Shown one piece after another: positions 5,848 to 9,435 of a DNA stretch of 9,435 nucleotides. The position numbers were made by a program, and so were the translations under genes. The notes below the pieces were generated by a model. The model worked only from the letters and a program-made list of their open reading frames with translations. It did not search any database and was not told the DNA's origin. The number at the start of each line of letters is the position of its first letter. Position 1 is the stretch's first letter. This DNA is from an uncultured beta proteobacterium (GTDB taxonomy: Bacteria; Pseudomonadota; Gammaproteobacteria; Burkholderiales; Burkholderiaceae_C): NCBI GenBank assembly GCA_903834645.1, contig CAILKA010000351.1:1-9435 (forward strand), given 5' to 3'.

Positions 5848-8800
5848 ATGTGGTTCACCCGCGTCTCGATCGCCAACCCGGTGATGGCCGTGATGGTGAT
5901 GCTTGCCTTGATGGTGCTCGGCATCGTGGGCGTGCAGCGGCTGAAGGTCGACCAGTTCCCCAACATCGAGTTCCCCACGGTCGTCGTCTCCACCGACTAC
6001 CCCGGCGCCTCGCCCGAGATCGTCGAGATCGAGGTCACCAAGCGCGTCGAAGAGGGGCTCAACACCATCGCCGGCATCAACCAGCTCTTCTCGCGAAGCT
6101 ACGAGGGCGTGTCGGTGGTGATCGTGCAGTTCGACCTGAGCATGGACAGCCGCAAGGCCGCCGACGACGTGCGCGAGAAGCTCGCGCTGGTGCGCCCGCT
6201 CTTCCGCCCGGAGGTCAAGGAGTCGCGCGTGCAGCGCTTCGACCCGGCCTCGCGGCCGGTGTTCACGCTGGCGCTGACCTCGCCTGACAGCTCGCGCTCG
6301 GCCACCGAGCTCGCTGACGTGGCCGAGCGCCTCGTGAAGAAGCGCCTGGAGAACGTGCGCGGGGTGGGCTCGGTCACGCTCGTGGGCAGCCGCAAGCGCG
6401 AGGTCAACGTCTACCTGCGGCCGGCCAGGCTCGAGGCCTTCGGCGTCACGGCCGAGCAGGTGGCCTCGGCGCTGCGCACGGAAAACCGCGACCTGCCCGC
6501 CGGCGCGCTGCGCTCGCGCGAGTCCGAGCGCGTGGTGCAGATCGATGCCGCGGTGGCCGACCCGCGCGAGCTGCGCGATATCGTGGTGGCGCGGCGCGGG
6601 CCCGGCCTGCAGCCGGTCAAGCTCTGGCAGGTGGCCGACGTGGTCGACGGCCCCGAGGAGGTGGAGACGCTTGCCCTCTTCAACGGCCAGCGCATGCTGG
6701 CGCTGGACGTGCTCAAGAGCCAGGGCGAAAACACCATCGAGGTGGTGGATGGGCTGATGCGCGCGGCCATGGCGCTCGAGGGCGAGCTGCCCGCAGGCGT
6801 GAAGGCCGAGGTGGTGCGCGACAACTCGCGCCCGATCCGCGTGGCGGTGACCAACGTCCAGCGCACGCTCATCGAGGGCGCGGCGCTGACGATCCTGATC
6901 GTCTTCCTGTTCCTGAACTCGTGGCGCTCCACCGTCATCACCGGCCTGACGCTGCCCATCGCGCTCGTGGGCACCTTCATGGTGATGTACGCGCTCGGGT
7001 TCTCGGTGAACATGGTCACGCTGATGGCCATGAGCCTGTGCGTGGGGCTGCTGATCGACGACGCGATCGTGGTGCGCGAGAACATCGTGCGCCACGTGCA
7101 GATGGGCAAGACCCCGCACCAGGCCTCGCTCGACGGCACGCAGGAGATCGGGCTGGCGGTGCTGGCCACGACGCTGTCCATCGTCGCCGTGTTCCTGCCC
7201 ATCGGCTTCATGGGCGGGATCATCGGCAAGTTCTTCCACGAGTTCGGCCTGACGATCGTGGCGGCGGTGCTGATCTCGATGTTCGTGAGCTTCACGCTCG
7301 ACCCGATGCTGAGCTCGGTGTGGCACGACCCGGCCATCGACCGCGAGGGCCGCCCCTTCGTGCCCAAGGGCCTGTACGACCACACGCTCGGGCGCGTCAC
7401 GCACGCCTTCGACCGCGCGCAGCACCGCCTGGGCGAGGGCTACGTGGCGGTGCTGCGTGCGTCGCTGGCGCGGCCCTGGACGACGCTCGCCGTGGCGCTG
7501 GCCACGCTGGTGGCAAGCCTGGCACTGGTGCGCTCCGTGGGCACCGAGTTCGTGCCCAAGGCCGACTACTCCGAGACGACGGTGAACTTCTACACCCCGG
7601 TGGGCTCGCCCATCGAGGTGACGGAGGCGCGCGCGCGGCAGGTCGACGCGATCCTGCGCGAGCTGCCCGAGGTGCGCTACACCCTGGCCACGATCAACAC
7701 CGGGCAATCGCTCGGGCGCAACTACGCGGCCGTGTACGTGCGGCTGGTGGACCGCAAGGACCGCACCCGCAACGTAGACCAGCTCTCGGCCGTGCTGCGC
7801 GAGCGCCTGGCCTCGGTGCCGGGCATCACCGTCACGCACGTGGGCCTGCTTGACGGCGTGAGCGGGGCCAAGCCGATCTCGCTGTCGATCCAGGGGCCGG
7901 ACCTGAAAGAACTGCAGCGGCTGACCGACCAGCTCACCTCCCGCATGCGCGAGGTGCCCGGGCTCATCGACCTGGACACGAGCATGAAGCCGAGCAAGCC
8001 GGTGGTGAGCGTCGTCGTGAAGCGCGACGCGGCCGCCGATGCGGGCCTGTCGGTGGGCGCGGTGACGGGCACCCTGCGCACGCTCGTGGCTGGCGACACG
8101 GTGGGCCAGTGGCGCGCGGGCGCCGACCAGACCGCCGACATCCGCGTGCGGCTGCACCCGGAGAGCCGCGAGAAGCTCGAGGACCTGGCGCGCCTGGGGC
8201 TGGCCGCCGGCACGAACCCCGACGGCAGCACCCGCATCGTGCGGCTCACGCAGGTGGCCACGCTCAGCCCGGGCTTCGGGCCCAACCAGATCAACCGGCG
8301 CGACCTGAACCGCGAGGTGGAGGTCACGGCGAACACGGCCGGGCGGGCGCTGGGCGAGGTTTCGGCCGACATCCGCCGCATCCTGGAAGCCCATCCGCTG
8401 CCGGCAGGCTACGCCTATCGCTTCGGCGGCTCGACCAAGGACATGCAGGAGAGCTTCGGCTTCGCGCTGTCTGCGCTTGCGCTGGCCGTGATCTTCATCT
8501 ACATGATCCTGGCCTCGCAGTTCAGGAGCTTCCTGCAGCCGGTGGCGCTGATGGCTTCGCTGCCGCTGACGCTCATCGGCGTGGTGGGGGCGCTCCTGAT
8601 CTGGCGCAGCACGCTCAACATGTTCTCGATCATCGGCGTGATCATGCTCATGGGCCTGGTGACGAAGAATGCGATCCTGCTCGTGGACTTTGCCAACCGC
8701 GCGCGCGAGCAGGGCATGGCGCGAGCCGAGGCGCTGCTGGAGGCCGCGCGCGTGCGGCTGCGGCCGATCCTGATGACGACGCTGGCGATGATCTTCGGCA

Positions 8801-8997
8801 TGGTGCCGCTGGCTTTCGCGCTGACCGAAGGCAGCGAGCAGCGCGCACCGATGGGTCAGGCGGTGATCGGCGGCGTCATCACTTCCTCGGTGCTGACCCT
8901 GGTGGTCGTGCCGGTGATCTACGAGCTGCTCGACGACCTCTCCACCTGGGCACGGCGACGCCTGCTCCCGTCAGACCCCGGACAGGGGCCGGCCTAG
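5848..8997 (+). CDS. RND-family efflux transporter, inner-membrane pump (AcrB/HAE1 type)
   Basis: The 1049-residue product has full RND length and should export hydrophobic or amphiphilic compounds as a homotrimer driven by proton influx. Twelve helices are recognisable: one near 11-29, a set of six between about 340 and 563, and the last five between about 868 and 1027. Two large periplasmic loops (about 30-335 and 565-865) form the pore and docking domains. Key motifs are VDQFPNIEFPTVVVSTDYPGAS (34-55) after the first helix, GLLIDDAIVVRENIVRH (400-416), LVTKNAILLVDFA (937-949) and RLRPILMTTLA (970-980). The proton-relay residues known from AcrB therefore appear intact: D404, D405, K940, R970 and T977. 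The start MWFTRVSIANPVMAVM is typical of the family. The Shine-Dalgarno is weak (GCAGG, 5836-5840). It is co-transcribed with the adaptor gene by position. Substrate and exact subfamily cannot be assigned from reading alone. Confidence 0.97.
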   Translation: MWFTRVSIANPVMAVMVMLALMVLGIVGVQRLKVDQFPNIEFPTVVVSTDYPGASPEIVEIEVTKRVEEGLNTIAGINQLFSRSYEGVSVVIVQFDLSMDSRKAADDVREKLALVRPLFRPEVKESRVQRFDPASRPVFTLALTSPDSSRSATELADVAERLVKKRLENVRGVGSVTLVGSRKREVNVYLRPARLEAFGVTAEQVASALRTENRDLPAGALRSRESERVVQIDAAVADPRELRDIVVARRGPGLQPVKLWQVADVVDGPEEVETLALFNGQRMLALDVLKSQGENTIEVVDGLMRAAMALEGELPAGVKAEVVRDNSRPIRVAVTNVQRTLIEGAALTILIVFLFLNSWRSTVITGLTLPIALVGTFMVMYALGFSVNMVTLMAMSLCVGLLIDDAIVVRENIVRHVQMGKTPHQASLDGTQEIGLAVLATTLSIVAVFLPIGFMGGIIGKFFHEFGLTIVAAVLISMFVSFTLDPMLSSVWHDPAIDREGRPFVPKGLYDHTLGRVTHAFDRAQHRLGEGYVAVLRASLARPWTTLAVALATLVASLALVRSVGTEFVPKADYSETTVNFYTPVGSPIEVTEARARQVDAILRELPEVRYTLATINTGQSLGRNYAAVYVRLVDRKDRTRNVDQLSAVLRERLASVPGITVTHVGLLDGVSGAKPISLSIQGPDLKELQRLTDQLTSRMREVPGLIDLDTSMKPSKPVVSVVVKRDAAADAGLSVGAVTGTLRTLVAGDTVGQWRAGADQTADIRVRLHPESREKLEDLARLGLAAGTNPDGSTRIVRLTQVATLSPGFGPNQINRRDLNREVEVTANTAGRALGEVSADIRRILEAHPLPAGYAYRFGGSTKDMQESFGFALSALALAVIFIYMILASQFRSFLQPVALMASLPLTLIGVVGALLIWRSTLNMFSIIGVIMLMGLVTKNAILLVDFANRAREQGMARAEALLEAARVRLRPILMTTLAMIFGMVPLAFALTEGSEQRAPMGQAVIGGVITSSVLTLVVVPVIYELLDDLSTWARRRLLPSDPGQGPA

Positions 8998-9030
8998 AAT
9001 CGGCTGTTGTTTTCCTGACCCGCCCCCGCC
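8971..9030 (+). promoter_or_regulatory. Possible promoter (TAGAAT) or weak terminator before the methyltransferase gene
   Basis: TAGAAT (8995-9000) includes the pump stop codon and resembles a -10 box. No good -35 is seen about 17 nt upstream. The 33-nt spacer has no Shine-Dalgarno before ATG 9031. Alternatively, GGCCG (8987-8991) can pair with CGGCT (9001-9005, one G-U pair) just ahead of the T-rich TGTTGTTTTCC (9005-9015), a poor Rho-independent terminator. The methyltransferase gene could have its own promoter, read through from the efflux operon, or both. Confidence 0.25.
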
Positions 9031-9435
9031 ATGAACCTCGAGCAGGCCCGTTTCAACATGATCGAGCAGCAGATCCGCCCCTGGGATGTGCTCGACCCGG
9101 GTGTGCTGGCCTTGCTGGCACGGGTACGGCGCGAGGAATTCGTGCCACTGGCACACCGGTCGCTCGCCTTCGTCGACACGCAGGTGCCGCTCCTGGATGG
9201 CGCCCCTCAAGGCGCCTGCATGCTCGAGCCGCGCGTCGAGGCGCGGCTGCTGCAGGAGCTGCGCCTGCAGCCGCACGAGCGCGTGCTCGAGGTGGGAGCC
9301 GGCTCAGGCTTCATGGCGTGCCTGCTGGGGCATCAGGCAGCCAGCGTGGTGACGCTGGAGATACGCGCCGACCTCGCGCGGACTGCCGCAGCCAATCTGG
9401 CCGCCGCGGGCTCGGCCAACGTGCAGGTGCGCCAG
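9031..9435 (+). CDS. Protein-L-isoaspartate O-methyltransferase-family protein, 3' end outside the window
   Basis: The first 135 codons are present and the frame is still open at the right edge. The N-terminus MNLEQARFNMIEQQIRPWDVL and REEFVPLAHRSLAFVDTQVPL (34-54) match the isoaspartyl methyltransferase layout. VLEVGAGSGFMACLLG (85-100) followed by VVTLE (106-110) is the SAM-binding motif I with its acidic partner. Canonical enzymes, which repair isoaspartyl damage by methylating the alpha-carboxyl, have a QTIS-x-P type motif between these regions. Here the segment is DGAPQGACMLEPRVEARLL (56-74), so the Thr-Ile-Ser element is missing. I recall similar divergent proteins in Burkholderiales, but whether they repair isoaspartate is unclear. 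ATG 9031 is preferred over the internal ATG 9058 because the conserved N-terminus begins there. Confidence 0.85.
   Translation, partial: MNLEQARFNMIEQQIRPWDVLDPGVLALLARVRREEFVPLAHRSLAFVDTQVPLLDGAPQGACMLEPRVEARLLQELRLQPHERVLEVGAGSGFMACLLGHQAASVVTLEIRADLARTAAANLAAAGSANVQVRQ

Noticed and set aside
5833..8394. An 853-codon open frame on the minus strand opposite the pump gene
   Set aside because: It is rich in His, Arg, Ala and Gly with no recognisable domain, and it is the expected antisense shadow of a GC-rich gene. The plus-strand frame encodes a full RND pump with intact motifs.
8976..8988. CCCC and GGGG arms near the end of the pump gene as a terminator stem
   Set aside because: The stem is only 4 bp, lies inside the coding sequence and is not followed by a T-run.

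Overview
The window is a GC-rich, densely packed piece of a Gram-negative chromosome. The protein styles (a TrmB carrying the RPIRSFVMR N-terminus, an isoaspartyl methyltransferase-like protein starting MNLEQARFNMIEQQIRPWDVL, GTG starts and GC-rich third positions) suggest a betaproteobacterium of the order Burkholderiales. This is recognition from memory; no search was run. I see no mobile element, CRISPR array, rRNA or tRNA.

Layout. (1) Positions 1-77 look like a divergent promoter region. A 17-bp-spaced -35/-10 pair points right, and a TAGAAT box points left towards an ATG lying exactly at the left edge. (2) Positions 78-2962 hold a two-gene operon on the + strand: a periplasmic family-3 solute-binding protein, joined by an ATGA overlap to a membrane-bound diguanylate cyclase (periplasmic sensor, PAS, GGDEF with inhibitory site). 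No transporter permease or ATPase accompanies the binding protein, so the pair is best read as a ligand sensor that controls cyclic di-GMP. (3) Positions 2976-4528, on the - strand and convergent with the operon after only 13 bp, hold uppP (undecaprenyl-diphosphate phosphatase) followed by trmB (tRNA m7G46 methyltransferase). The two overlap by 13 nt, and both seem to start with GTG. (4) A 61-bp divergent spacer leads to a + strand efflux operon at 4590-8997: an RND membrane fusion protein and a 1049-residue RND inner-membrane pump. The 91-nt leader between them can fold so that it hides the pump gene's ribosome binding site. (5) From 9031 to the right edge runs the first 135 codons of a protein-L-isoaspartate methyltransferase-family protein. 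Its catalytic-motif region is divergent.

How the genes work together. The sensor pair would turn an extracellular or periplasmic solute signal into c-di-GMP. uppP and trmB are housekeeping genes (cell-wall lipid carrier recycling, tRNA modification). The fusion protein and pump form two thirds of a tripartite efflux system; the outer-membrane channel is not in the window and may lie just downstream. Most of the window is ordinary. The parts most worth a second look are the binding protein-cyclase pair, the leader between the two efflux genes, and the divergent methyltransferase.
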